Positions 34,720 to 43,700 of a stretch of DNA of 62,856 nucleotides are shown piece by piece. Every line of letters begins with the position of its first letter. Positions within the stretch are counted from its first letter, which is position 1. Under the pieces are notes generated by a model. The model made no database searches. It was not told the origin of the DNA and saw only the letters and a program-made list of their open reading frames with translations. The position numbers and the translations under genes were made by a program. This DNA is from an uncultured Flavobacteriaceae bacterium (lineage in GTDB: Bacteria; Bacteroidota; Bacteroidia; Flavobacteriales; Flavobacteriaceae), in the NCBI GenBank assembly GCA_947497245.1, contig CANMFO010000011.1:1-62856 (forward strand), written 5' to 3'.

Positions 34720-35916
34720 CTAAGCCGTAGTCACTCTTTGGGAGACCTCCCCGCTTTCCTTATGCTTTAATATGACCGTAACATCTCCGTTTGGCAGTAT
34801 TTCCTCCTTGATCAAATAATGGTCCCCGTCATACGACTTCCAATTTTTTTCGCCGTCTTCCGGTGCATCTCCACGCCAGTCTTCCAGTACCACGGGTTCC
34901 CATAATTTGCTTTCCGCCGATTTAAAGGCAGCGTCCAGAATGGCATTGACCACATAGCCGTCGTAGAAAGATTCCAATGGTTGTCTATTCTCCTCGATGG
35001 ACGAGAACATGTCGGTGAACATATGGGGATACCCTAGTTCATGGGCTTCATCGCCCACGGGAAATAACCAACCGGAACTGGATTCCGCTTTTTCGGCAAC
35101 ATAACCGTCACCGCCCTTTCCCGTTGTGAACATTTCAAAGCCGGTACGCAAAAAACTATTGACCCAGATCGTTCCCTCGGTGCCCATGACCTCGTCGCGA
35201 AGGTCCATTCCGCCCCGGAACGTCCAACTCACCTCGAACTGACCGATGGCACCGTTGGCATATTTCACCAATCCGATCGCGTGGTCTTCCGCGTCGATGG
35301 GGTGGACCTGGGTATCGGCCCAGCACATCACCTCGATAGGCTTTATATTTTTTCCGATAAAATTCCGGCTGATTTCCACGCAATGGCATCCTAGGTCGAT
35401 AATGGCCCCACCGCCCGATTTTTCCTTGTCCCAGAACCAATCGCTATGCGGCCCGGGATGCGTTTCACGGGACTTCGTCCAAAGCACCTTACCGATATCG
35501 CCCCGTTTGATGCTCTCCATGGATTTCAGGAATTTTGGGGTATAACAAAGGTCTTCCAGATAACCACCGAAAATTCCCACTTCCTCCACGGCATCGAGCA
35601 TTCGTTTGGCTTCCTCGGCGGTACGTCCCAAGGGTTTTGTACAGATTACATGTTTTTTTGCTTTTGCACAGGCCAAAACCGCCGCTTCGTGCAAATGGTT
35701 CGGAAGGGATATCAAGACCACTTCGACATCTGGATGTTCGATGGCCTCCTGCATGGACGTGCTGTAATGGTGCAGCCCATAGTCATCCGCGAAGCGCTTG
35801 GCATTATCTTCGTTTCTCGAATAGACCATGACGACATGGTCCTTGCGACGTTGTGCGTGTAGGGATTCGGCATAAAAGCGGGCAATAAAACCAGACCCCA
35901 GCATTGCGATTTTCAT
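34720..35916 (-). CDS. Gfo/Idh/MocA-family oxidoreductase
   Basis: A 398-residue NAD(P)-dependent oxidoreductase. The N-terminal Rossmann fold starts KIAMLGSGFIA, and the conserved EKP motif is present as CTKPLG near residue 95. The C-terminal domain contains the catalytic His region DLGCHCVEI (about 178). It has no signal peptide and acts in the cytoplasm. It is the first gene of the operon that runs to 29821, directly behind a promoter carrying a GntR-type palindrome. Members oxidise sugar or inositol hydroxyls, often at C3. Confidence 0.88.
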   Translation of the reverse strand: MKIAMLGSGFIARFYAESLHAQRRKDHVVMVYSRNEDNAKRFADDYGLHHYSTSMQEAIEHPDVEVVLISLPNHLHEAAVLACAKAKKHVICTKPLGRTAEEAKRMLDAVEEVGIFGGYLEDLCYTPKFLKSMESIKRGDIGKVLWTKSRETHPGPHSDWFWDKEKSGGGAIIDLGCHCVEISRNFIGKNIKPIEVMCWADTQVHPIDAEDHAIGLVKYANGAIGQFEVSWTFRGGMDLRDEVMGTEGTIWVNSFLRTGFEMFTTGKGGDGYVAEKAESSSGWLFPVGDEAHELGYPHMFTDMFSSIEENRQPLESFYDGYVVNAILDAAFKSAESKLWEPVVLEDWRGDAPEDGEKNWKSYDGDHYLIKEEILPNGDVTVILKHKESGEVSQRVTTA

Positions 35917-36049
35917 AGAAGTACGTTTAATATTATTCGTTCAATATTTCCACTTTTGACGGACCGTATTTCAATCGGATCTGTCAATTTAACCAAAACC
36001 TCTGGCTATCCGGGCAGCGGTCCACAAATGGGAATGAGTGTATACAAAA

Positions 36050-36080
36050 CAAATATAAGCATTTTACTTGTACGTACAAG
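36050..36080 (-). promoter_or_regulatory. Promoter with GntR operator over the -33 box
   Basis: On the minus strand TATATTTG (36057-36050) is a perfect match to the Bacteroidota -7 box TAnnTTTG. The palindrome CTTGTACGTACAAG (36080-36067) starts with CTTG at the -33 position, 19 bases upstream. A repressor on the palindrome would cover the -33 element. The -7 box lies about 140 bases before the Gfo/Idh/MocA start, which leaves a 5' leader of about 125 bases. This strongly suggests GntR repression of the operon. Confidence 0.75.
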
Positions 36081-36203
36081 ATAAGGAGCCGGATTGGGAT
36101 TCAACACATTTGAAAATACATTGGTTTCCCCATATGCTCTGTCTAACAAGGCCATTAGGTATGCATTGTTCCCGTTCTTTAGGAAGCTTTTCCCCGTCGC
36201 AGA

Positions 36204-37367
36204 TCAATTTTTCCACCAGTTTGAATGACTCTCCACCGCATGCTGCAATTGGATGGGCGCTCCGATTTTTGGGGTTACCACAGGGATTTGTAGTGCTTTT
36301 GCCTGGATATTGGCGCGTTCAACGGGATCGGTCCAGGAGTGCAGCGCCAATTTAAAGGCCCCCCAATGTATGGGCATTACTGCCTTGGCCCCAACATCCT
36401 TGCCCGCTTGTATGGTTTCCTCGGGAAACATGTGGATATCGGGCCATGATTCATTGTATTGTCCGCATTCCATCATGGCAAGATCAAAGGGGCCAAATTT
36501 TTCTCCGATTTCCTTGAAATGCGGGCCATAGCCACTATCTCCACTGAAAAAGATGCTTTCCGAATCCGAACGGATCACCCATGAGCTCCACAGGGTACTT
36601 TGTCCATTGCCCAACTTGCGCCCCGAAAAGTGCTGTGCAGGGGTGCAAATAAACTCTAGATCTCCATGTGTGCTATGTTGCCACCAATCCAACTCTACGA
36701 TACGCGCTTCCTCAATACCCCACGCTTTTAAGTGCACACCTACGGCAAGAGGGGTGTAGAAGTACTTTACCTTATCCTTTAATTTGAGAATGGATTCGTA
36801 ATCCAGGTGGTCGTAGTGGTCATGGGAGATGATCACCGCGTCGATATTGGGTAGTTTCTCCACCGCTATGGGCAATTCCTTGTTGAAGCGTTTCCCTCCC
36901 AATATGGGGTGGGGGGCGGGTACTTCGCCAAACATGGGATCTATCAAGATATGCTTGCCCTTCATCTGCAAGAGAAAGGCGGAATGTCCAAACCAGACCA
37001 GTCGGGTTTCTCCCTTGTAGTCCACTACCTGTGCAGAATCTATGCGCTGAACCCCGATAGGTCCGGAGGGCACGCCATTGGGTACTTTGGTAAAGAAGAA
37101 CTTGCGCGCGATTTTGAGCGTTTCCCAGAAGCCAAGGTCCTCCGGGACCTCTTTTTGGTTGACAAAGGCCCCATTTTTATAGTTCCTGGAACTCGAATAT
37201 TTGGTCTGCAGTGCTTTGGAAACATCGCCACCAAAAGAGGGATAGTAGCTTACAAACAGCAGATAGCTTATCACAGTAACAACTGATAGTACGATTAGGG
37301 CCAGTAACATTCGCTTTATGTATTTAAACAGTTTTTTCAATGGATAGGCTTTATGCTTTTTCGGCAA
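36204..37367 (-). CDS. Membrane-anchored MBL-fold hydrolase (NAPE-PLD-like)
   Basis: A 387-residue protein with one N-terminal membrane helix (about 19-38, LLALIVLSVVTVISYLLF) and a metallo-beta-lactamase-fold domain (about 80-370). The metal motif is canonical: SHDHYDHLD (about 180), followed by later His and Asp ligands (CTPAQHFSGR, FFSGDSGYG and IHWGAF). The layout resembles N-acyl-phosphatidylethanolamine phospholipase D and UlaG-like lactonases; which reaction is used is unknown. Its start overlaps the end of the epimerase-like gene by 17 bases, so the two are translationally coupled in a three-gene operon led by an AraC regulator. Confidence 0.8.
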   Translation of the reverse strand: MPKKHKAYPLKKLFKYIKRMLLALIVLSVVTVISYLLFVSYYPSFGGDVSKALQTKYSSSRNYKNGAFVNQKEVPEDLGFWETLKIARKFFFTKVPNGVPSGPIGVQRIDSAQVVDYKGETRLVWFGHSAFLLQMKGKHILIDPMFGEVPAPHPILGGKRFNKELPIAVEKLPNIDAVIISHDHYDHLDYESILKLKDKVKYFYTPLAVGVHLKAWGIEEARIVELDWWQHSTHGDLEFICTPAQHFSGRKLGNGQSTLWSSWVIRSDSESIFFSGDSGYGPHFKEIGEKFGPFDLAMMECGQYNESWPDIHMFPEETIQAGKDVGAKAVMPIHWGAFKLALHSWTDPVERANIQAKALQIPVVTPKIGAPIQLQHAVESHSNWWKN

Positions 37368-38019
37368 GCTGGTTGATGTCCCGGTTCTCCAAATGCTTCA
37401 GATCCAGTGGGTGGGACAAAGTATTGATCATGGCCAAACCTATCTCAGTGGTCGTGGTGATGTTTTTCGACTTTTTGAGCATTGAAAAGAAGGGGGTCAT
37501 CAGCACATAGGCCGCATTGTACCATCCGGTACGCGATTTTATGCCCTTTTCTGGAATGATCATTCCCGGACGAAAGGCATAGCTATCCTTAAAACCTTTG
37601 TTGAGTACCATGTTTTCGGCCTTTCCTTTTACGCGCGCCCACATGGAACGTCCTTTTTCCGAGCTATCGGTTCCGGTTCCGGACACATAATTGAAGACCA
37701 TTTCTGCATTAATATGGTACAGCACGTTCGCAAAGGCTTCGACGGTATCATAGGTGATGGCCGCATATTTTCTTTCACTCATCCCCACAGCGGATACCCC
37801 CATACAATAAAAACAAGCATCGTATCCTTCCAGTTCTTCGCTTATAGACGCAATTTGTGTGAAATCGGTAAGCAATACCTCTTTCAATTTGGGATGTCGC
37901 ATTCCCAGCGGGCTTCGGTTGATAAGCAATACCTGTGTTATTTTGGGGCTGTCCAGACATTCCAGTAGTACCCCTTTGCCTATCATGCCGGTTGAACCGG
38001 TGATGATCACTTTTTCCAT
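37351..38019 (-). CDS. NAD(P)-binding atypical SDR/epimerase-like protein
   Basis: A 222-residue protein with an N-terminal Rossmann fold (VIITGSTGMIGKGVLL, residues 4-19). The atypical SDR features continue with YDACFYCMGVSAVGMSE and a later catalytic-type region NYVSGTGTD, but the classical YxxxK is not evident. Such proteins bind NAD(P) and often act as epimerases, quinone reductases or redox sensors. It sits one base after the AraC-type regulator gene and before the MBL-fold gene in one transcription unit. Confidence 0.75.
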   Translation of the reverse strand: MEKVIITGSTGMIGKGVLLECLDSPKITQVLLINRSPLGMRHPKLKEVLLTDFTQIASISEELEGYDACFYCMGVSAVGMSERKYAAITYDTVEAFANVLYHINAEMVFNYVSGTGTDSSEKGRSMWARVKGKAENMVLNKGFKDSYAFRPGMIIPEKGIKSRTGWYNAAYVLMTPFFSMLKKSKNITTTTEIGLAMINTLSHPLDLKHLENRDINQLAEKA

Positions 38020-38020
38020 A

Positions 38021-38929
38021 TTAGTTTAAGCTCCTATATTTGGCCGGGCTCATACCCGTTTGTTTTTTAAACAGCTTGCTAAAGTGTTGTGGATATTCAA
38101 AGCCCAGGTCATATGCAATGGCAGCAATACTTTCCGTAGTTCCCAAGAGCCTATTTTTAGCGCGGTCCATTACAAACGCGTAGATATGTTCTTTGGCACT
38201 TTTTCCGGTCTCCTTTTTTAATAGATCGCTTAAATAGTTGGGCGACATATTTAGTTGTTCACCGGAATAGGCTACCGAAGGTAAACCAAGTTGTGAGGGC
38301 TTTTCGGAAGAGAAATAATCCTTTAAAAACCTTTCAAATCCCGAAACGTGGTCTTGGTTCAAATTGGTTCGTACATAAAACTGGCGGTCGTAATAGCGAT
38401 TGCAATAGTCCAATAGCAATTCGATAGTTGAAATGATCAGTTTTTGGCTGTGCTTATCAATGGTTTGATGGATTTCCCCTTCAATTTTTGAGACCAGGTC
38501 GGTCAATATCGCTTTTTCATCCTCGGACAAATGCAAAGCTTCACGCACCTCATAATCGAAAAAGGAATAGTTGCCAATGGTGCTGCCCAATTCGGATTTC
38601 CGGATAAGATCGGGATGAAACACCAACATCCAGCCCTTGGCATCTTCCTCAATACGCTTTTCTTCGAAAACTAGTACCTGGTCAGGTTTGGAGAAAACCA
38701 TCGTACCCTCGGTAAAGTCGTAGGTGTTGCGCCCGTAGCCCATAGCCCCCGATATGCCATCTTTTAACGATACAGCAAACAGATCCGTATTGATTTTGAC
38801 CCCTGTATGTAGGCTGAGGTCAGGAAGGTCCTTGGCCCTCATGATCGAAACCAATGGGTGCCTCGGAGGCTCCATTCCAAAAAGCGCATTTGCTTCCGTT
38901 ATCGATTTTATGTGAACAATTTCGTTCAT
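38021..38929 (-). CDS. AraC-family transcriptional regulator
   Basis: A 302-residue regulator. The N-terminal sensor part (about 1-150) contains MVFSKPDQVLVFEE and has a cupin-like appearance; the C-terminal AraC domain (about 200-302) includes SPNYLSDLLKKETG and YDLGFEYPQHFSKLFKKQTGMSP. It is the first gene of the operon with the SDR-like and MBL-fold genes, so it probably controls them and itself. It is not closely similar to the other two AraC regulators in the window. Confidence 0.85.
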   Translation of the reverse strand: MNEIVHIKSITEANALFGMEPPRHPLVSIMRAKDLPDLSLHTGVKINTDLFAVSLKDGISGAMGYGRNTYDFTEGTMVFSKPDQVLVFEEKRIEEDAKGWMLVFHPDLIRKSELGSTIGNYSFFDYEVREALHLSEDEKAILTDLVSKIEGEIHQTIDKHSQKLIISTIELLLDYCNRYYDRQFYVRTNLNQDHVSGFERFLKDYFSSEKPSQLGLPSVAYSGEQLNMSPNYLSDLLKKETGKSAKEHIYAFVMDRAKNRLLGTTESIAAIAYDLGFEYPQHFSKLFKKQTGMSPAKYRSLN

Positions 38930-39242
38930 GGGACAACATAGGTTTTGTAAACTTATTGGTTTTTGGCCAGATTATTCTTCATCCAACAACAGTTTTATCC
39001 AAGGGGCATTTCAATTGCTTTTCCTTGTTCCGCCCGGTGCAAATCAGGGCAAAGGTAGCGGGAACAAAAGCGAAAAAAGTATACATTTTACAGAATGCCA
39101 TATACATTTCACCGGGATAAGCGATAGCGGACTATCTGTTAACACGCAATATCCTTGGACCTAATAGTGGTTAAAAGACAATGCGCCAACATGCGTTGAC
39201 GCATTGTGGTACTACGAAAAATTCAAAAATGATCCGTCCCAC
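38930..39242. other. Intergenic region before the AraC gene
   Basis: No gene is seen in these 313 bases. The region should hold the AraC-operon promoter and, near its far end, the terminator of the TPR gene (listed separately). Short open frames here show no family features. Confidence 0.4.
39174..39207 (-). terminator. Terminator of the TPR gene
   Basis: ACAATGCG 39178-39185 pairs with CGCATTGT 39200-39207, and CAAC pairs with GTTG inside, separated by one mismatch. On the minus strand the hairpin is followed by CTTTT. It lies 36 bases after the stop of the TPR gene at 39243. The T tract is short, so efficiency is uncertain. Confidence 0.6.
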
Positions 39243-39806
39243 CTAAAGTAAGTTCAATCTTCGCAAAATCCCCTTTTGCAGAGCATTCTTCTTCTTGGGT
39301 TCATTCTTATTTTTTTTCGTTTTTTTAGGAAGCTTTTTCTCAATTCTCTTGATCTGTCTTCCCAAATATTCATCAAGACCTTCGTTAAAAGTTCGTTCTT
39401 GTCCAACTTTCATGGCTTTGATCGCTTTTTTGTACCTTCCTTGTGCCTCGTTTAAAAAACCCTCGTACATGTACATTAAAGCCTTATCGGTCGCTTTTAT
39501 GGTCAGCGCATAGTCCAATAACTTACGGGCCTCTTTGTAATCCTCGTTCAGCAAGAGCGTGTACAGGAAATATGGATAGATCTGTGGATTACCCATATCG
39601 GCGGCCAAAGCTTCCGCAAAATATGCTTTTGCCGTTTCGTAGTCGCCCAATTGTTCGCTGTATACCCTACCCATATAAAAAAGTGCGATCGCATTTTCCG
39701 GATCATAGGTCAATGCATAGTGCAATGCTTCCACTGCTTTTTCCAACTCATAGGGGTATGCTTCCACTGCTTTGAACAGGTACATATTGAAATTTGTTCT
39801 TTCCAT
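39243..39806 (-). CDS. Tetratricopeptide repeat protein
   Basis: A 187-residue protein with no signal peptide. TPR units span about residues 7-145 (for example EKAVEALHYALTYDPENAIALFYMGRVY, shown by the W/L-G-Y-A/F-P spacing), followed by a strongly basic tail rich in Lys (KKLPKKTKKNKNEPKKKNALQK). TPR domains mediate protein contacts; the basic tail could bind RNA, DNA or membranes. It stands alone between two terminators. Function unknown. Confidence 0.75.
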   Translation of the reverse strand: MERTNFNMYLFKAVEAYPYELEKAVEALHYALTYDPENAIALFYMGRVYSEQLGDYETAKAYFAEALAADMGNPQIYPYFLYTLLLNEDYKEARKLLDYALTIKATDKALMYMYEGFLNEAQGRYKKAIKAMKVGQERTFNEGLDEYLGRQIKRIEKKLPKKTKKNKNEPKKKNALQKGILRRLNLL

Positions 39807-39899
39807 GATAATTTTCTTTATGCATTTTAGGAACAGCTAGGATGCCCCGACAATGCGCTTTTTGTTCGGTTTTGGAATATTTAAATCCCACAGTGGGAC

Positions 39900-39938
39900 A
39901 AAAAAAAATCCGAAACACTCCAGTTTGGGCGCTTCGGA
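39900..39938 (-). terminator. Minus-strand intrinsic terminator upstream of the TPR gene
   Basis: On the minus strand TCCGAA (39938-39933) pairs with TTCGGA (39914-39909) around an 18-base loop and is followed by nine T residues. No protein gene lies directly upstream on this strand, so it either ends an unrecognised RNA or insulates the TPR gene. Confidence 0.55.
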
Positions 39939-40300
39939 CCTTTTCGAGGATATAACTCCTTATGGAAAGAACCGAAGCGTTCTCAATGATAGTTCTCCTA
40001 TCAATCGGCTTTTAAAACAATTTTGATATAAAAGCATCACTTCGTTTTAGTTGTTGTTATTGCGTTTTGCCGTTCCTGATTCGACCGGGCAAAGATGGAA
40101 CCTATTTTTTTAATGCACAAGAAAAATAATATTTATTTTATTGATAATCAAGTAGTTACACATAATTTAAACAATAGGAATCCTGTCCGCTTTCCTGCAG
40201 ATTTCCAGGTTTTGGCAATCGTCTGTCCCTCAATCGTTTCCTGTTTCGAGCCATGCCCTTATGTAGTTTTACTTCTCACCCATTCTTTAAAAATTTGAAT

Positions 40301-40486
40301 AAAAAAAGCGCCCAATTTCTGTTGGACGCTCGGTTCTAGTATTCGTATTTGCTTGGATCAACCTAAAATACGTCTATGTCTAGATGCACAACGTCCCTCC
40401 CGCATGGACAATTCCAATATCCTGCGATAGCCACACTGACCAAACAGTGCTCCCGGACCTTTATGTACACCAATATTTTTCATTTG
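40301..40486 (-). ncRNA. Candidate structured ncRNA, about 185 nt
   Basis: A promoter-like pair precedes this segment on the minus strand: TTTG (40524-40521), 21 bases, then AATATTTG (40499-40492), one base off the TAnnTTTG box. A strong terminator closes it (AGCGTCCAA paired with TTGGGCGCT, then T7, 40330-40301). In between are three helices: 40464-40471 with 40383-40390 (8 bp, two G-U), CACTG/CAGTG at 40434-40449, and CGCA-GGA/TCC-TGCG at 40401-40426. It has no open frame of note. The length is similar to 6S RNA, but I cannot prove that identity. Confidence 0.5.
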
Positions 40487-40778
40487 TGGTGCAAATATTG
40501 GATTATTTCAGGAAAGTTTCCAAAAAAAATCGTTTATCCCTTAAATTTCCGCCCTTGGATTGGGTCAATTTTGGGCCAAGGCGCTTACGTTTTGGCGATG
40601 CAATCGGGATAAAACCAGGGGACCGGTACAAGAAAAAATGGTTAAAAATTGGAAGCGACCGCAGTTCGATACACCGAAAAGACCTCTTGGCTCACTGAAA
40701 ATACCCTCTCACTCAATATGCATTTCATATTTCATGGCGTATTTGGAGTTTTATACCGAACGATAAAGCAAACCAACC

Positions 40779-43700
40779 ATGAAAAAGTCAATTCTACTCA
40801 TTTTTCTATCCGTATGTTCACAGGCTTTTGCCCAAGAACCCCTTGGAATCGTATTAAAGGATTCCAGCAGCTTAAAATTGACCCGTCTGAAAGTCGATGT
40901 GAAGATTGTGGGCAATTTTGCTTCAACGACCTACGACATGGACTTCTACAATGGACTGGACAGGACCTTGGAGGGAGAGTTGGTATTCCCCTTGGGCGAG
41001 GGACAGACCGTTTCCCGGTTTGCAATGGATGTCAATGGCAGGCTTCGCGAGGCGGTCATCGTCGAAAAGGAATTGGCCCGTGTTGCATTCGAAAGCACGG
41101 TACGACAAAACATTGACCCAGGGCTATTGGAAAAGACCGAGGGAAACAACTATAAAGCAAGGGTATATCCCATTTTGCCAAAGAAGCACAAACATATAGT
41201 ATTGACGTTTGAGCAGGAATTGTCGACAAAAAATCGGTTCAGGACCTATGAACTGCCCTTGGGTTTAAAGGATTCGCTCGATACCTTCTCCATAAACATA
41301 CAGGTGTTCAAAGGGGAGGGCCTGCCAAAAGTAAAAAGTAGTACCTATAAAAACTTCTTTTTTAAAGAGGGCAAAGACGTTTTCACTGCGCACTTGGATA
41401 GGCAAAATCATGTTCCCGAAGCATCCGTGATAGTAGAAATCCCCAATGGGAATGGTGCGATGGCGGTCTTGGGGTACCGCGATTATTTTTATGTGAACCA
41501 GGCTCTTGAACCAAACACCAGATTAAAGCGAAAACCCAAAAAGATCAACTTGTTATGGGATACTTCCTATTCTTTGCGAAACAGAAATTTAGGGAAGGAA
41601 CTAGCCATTTTAGACGGTTATTTTAACTATTTAGGGAATGTTGAGGTGCGATATGCCTCCTTTAGCAATGCCATACACCAAACGGTTACGTTCCAGGTAC
41701 GCAATGGAAATTGGGAAGAACTGCGGAAGGTACTTAGCAATGCAGTTTATGATGGAGGGACATCCATGGACCTCTTTGGGTCATGGCCCGGGAAATCGGA
41801 CGAGACGCTTTTGTTCTCGGATGGCCTGGCCAATCTTGGGGATTTTTCCACCATGGGCGCAAAGGCAGTTTATACCATTAACTCGACCACTTCTGCCAAC
41901 CATGGGCTGCTGAGGGAAATAGCAACTTCTTCCGGGGGTGATTATGTCAACCTGGTTCGGTTGCCCCAAACAGAGGCCTTACATGTTCTCAAACAGGAGA
42001 CCTTTCAATTTTTGGGTGCCGAACATGATGATTCCGTCTATGAAGTCTATCCAAAAAACAGAACCAACGTCTCAGGAGACTTTACCATTTCAGGAAGGTT
42101 TTCAAAGGAAACCACAATGGAACTGCTTTTCGGCTATGGGGGAAAGGTAACAGGACGAATCAGGGTTCCGATAAAAAAATCGAGGAAGACCGAGTTGGTC
42201 AAAAGGCTGTGGGCCAAACAAAAATTGGGGCATTTGAATGCCGACAAAAAGCAAAACAAAGACCAAATAATCGCATTGGCCAAGACCTATCATTTGATTA
42301 CCGATTATACCTCGATGTTGATTTTGGACAGGATCGAAGATTATGTGCGTTACCAAATCGAACCGCCGCTGGAATTGAAAACGGAATATAAGGAACGGAT
42401 CAAAGAACTGGAGATAGGGGAAGCTGATGACCTCGAAGATTTAAACGATAGGAAAGAACATCTGTTCGACGACTATCAAGATATCTTGGATTGGTACGTT
42501 GCCAAATACCCAAAAAAGAAGGCAAAGGAACCCAAAAAAGATACATCGGGCAATAGAGACCAAGGCGCTGCTTCAGGACAGGGCAGTACGACCGCTTCCG
42601 GAGTTGCCGACACAGTGACGCATCGTGCCGCACTGGCAAGAATGAATGGTATTATCGATTCAACGCGCAACATTGTTTCGGGCAGGGTGTTCGACACGGA
42701 TGGCGCGCCCCTTCCTGGCGTCAATGTGATCGTCAAAGGAACAACCAACGGGACCACCACCGATTTTGATGGTAATTTTAGCCTGAATGCCGAGCAAAAT
42801 GATGAACTGGAGTTTTCTTATCTGGGATACGCAACGCTAAGCAGTGTCATCGCAGCTTCCGACTCCATCTCAATATCGTTAGAGGAAAATGCCGCACACT
42901 TGGATGAAGTGGTAGTTGTGGGTATGGGCGTTCAAAGGGAAAGGCGATCCTTGAGTTATTCTGTTGCCCATGTGGAGTCTAAATCCCTATCGGGACAGGT
43001 GACCGGGGTTCAGATCACGCAGAATTCCGGAGAACCAGGTTCTGGCACCCCAGTAACGGTAAGGGGCGTTAATTCCATTTCCAATGATAGCAGTCCGCTT
43101 TATATTGTGGATGGGGTAGTGTCCCCGAACAGTCCCATGCAGGAATTGAGGCCGGAGGACATCGAAGGGATACAAGTGCTGAAGGCTTTGAACGCATCGG
43201 CGATTTATGGTGCCAGGGCTGCGAATGGGGTCGTAATAATAACTACAAAGAAAGGCTTGGATTCCAATCCGGAGGCTATTGAAAAATTGAATCGCGAAAT
43301 AACCGAAAAAATAGAATTGAAGCCATGGAACCCAGATACGCCCTATATCAAGATTCTGGAAAAGGAACCCACCGTAGAATTGGCCTATAAGAAGTATTTG
43401 GAAATTAGGGATGGATATTCCAACAGTCCGTCCTTTTATCTCGATGTATCCGATTTCTTCGATAAAAAGGGAAAATCCGGTCTGGCCGTTACCATTTTGA
43501 CCAATCTGATGGAAATCGAACTCAACAACCATGAAATCATGAAAGCCTTAGGGTACAAGTTGGAATATTTTGGGCAGTACGGACTGGCGGTGGTCGTGTA
43601 CAGGAAAGTACTGGAGTTAAGGCCAGAAGAACCGCAATCCTATAGAGATCTGGCCCTGGCATATGAAAGGTCGGGCGAAATCCAAAAAGCGTATGAGCTG

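Larger units (their letters stand above)
39807..40778. other. Gene desert with minus-strand RNA signals
   Basis: No protein-coding gene is convincing in this 972-base gap. It contains two minus-strand intrinsic terminators (39900-39938 and 40301-40330), a candidate ncRNA upstream of the second, and the palindrome TCCCACAGTGGGA (39886-39898) in front of the TPR gene. Plus-strand frames at 40376-41116 overlap and lack family features, except that the last part belongs to other frames of the following gene. Confidence 0.5.

Noticed and set aside
40376-41116. Overlapping plus-strand frames in front of the VIT-VWA gene
   Set aside because: They overlap each other in different frames and run into the gene in the wrong frame; none shows a domain.
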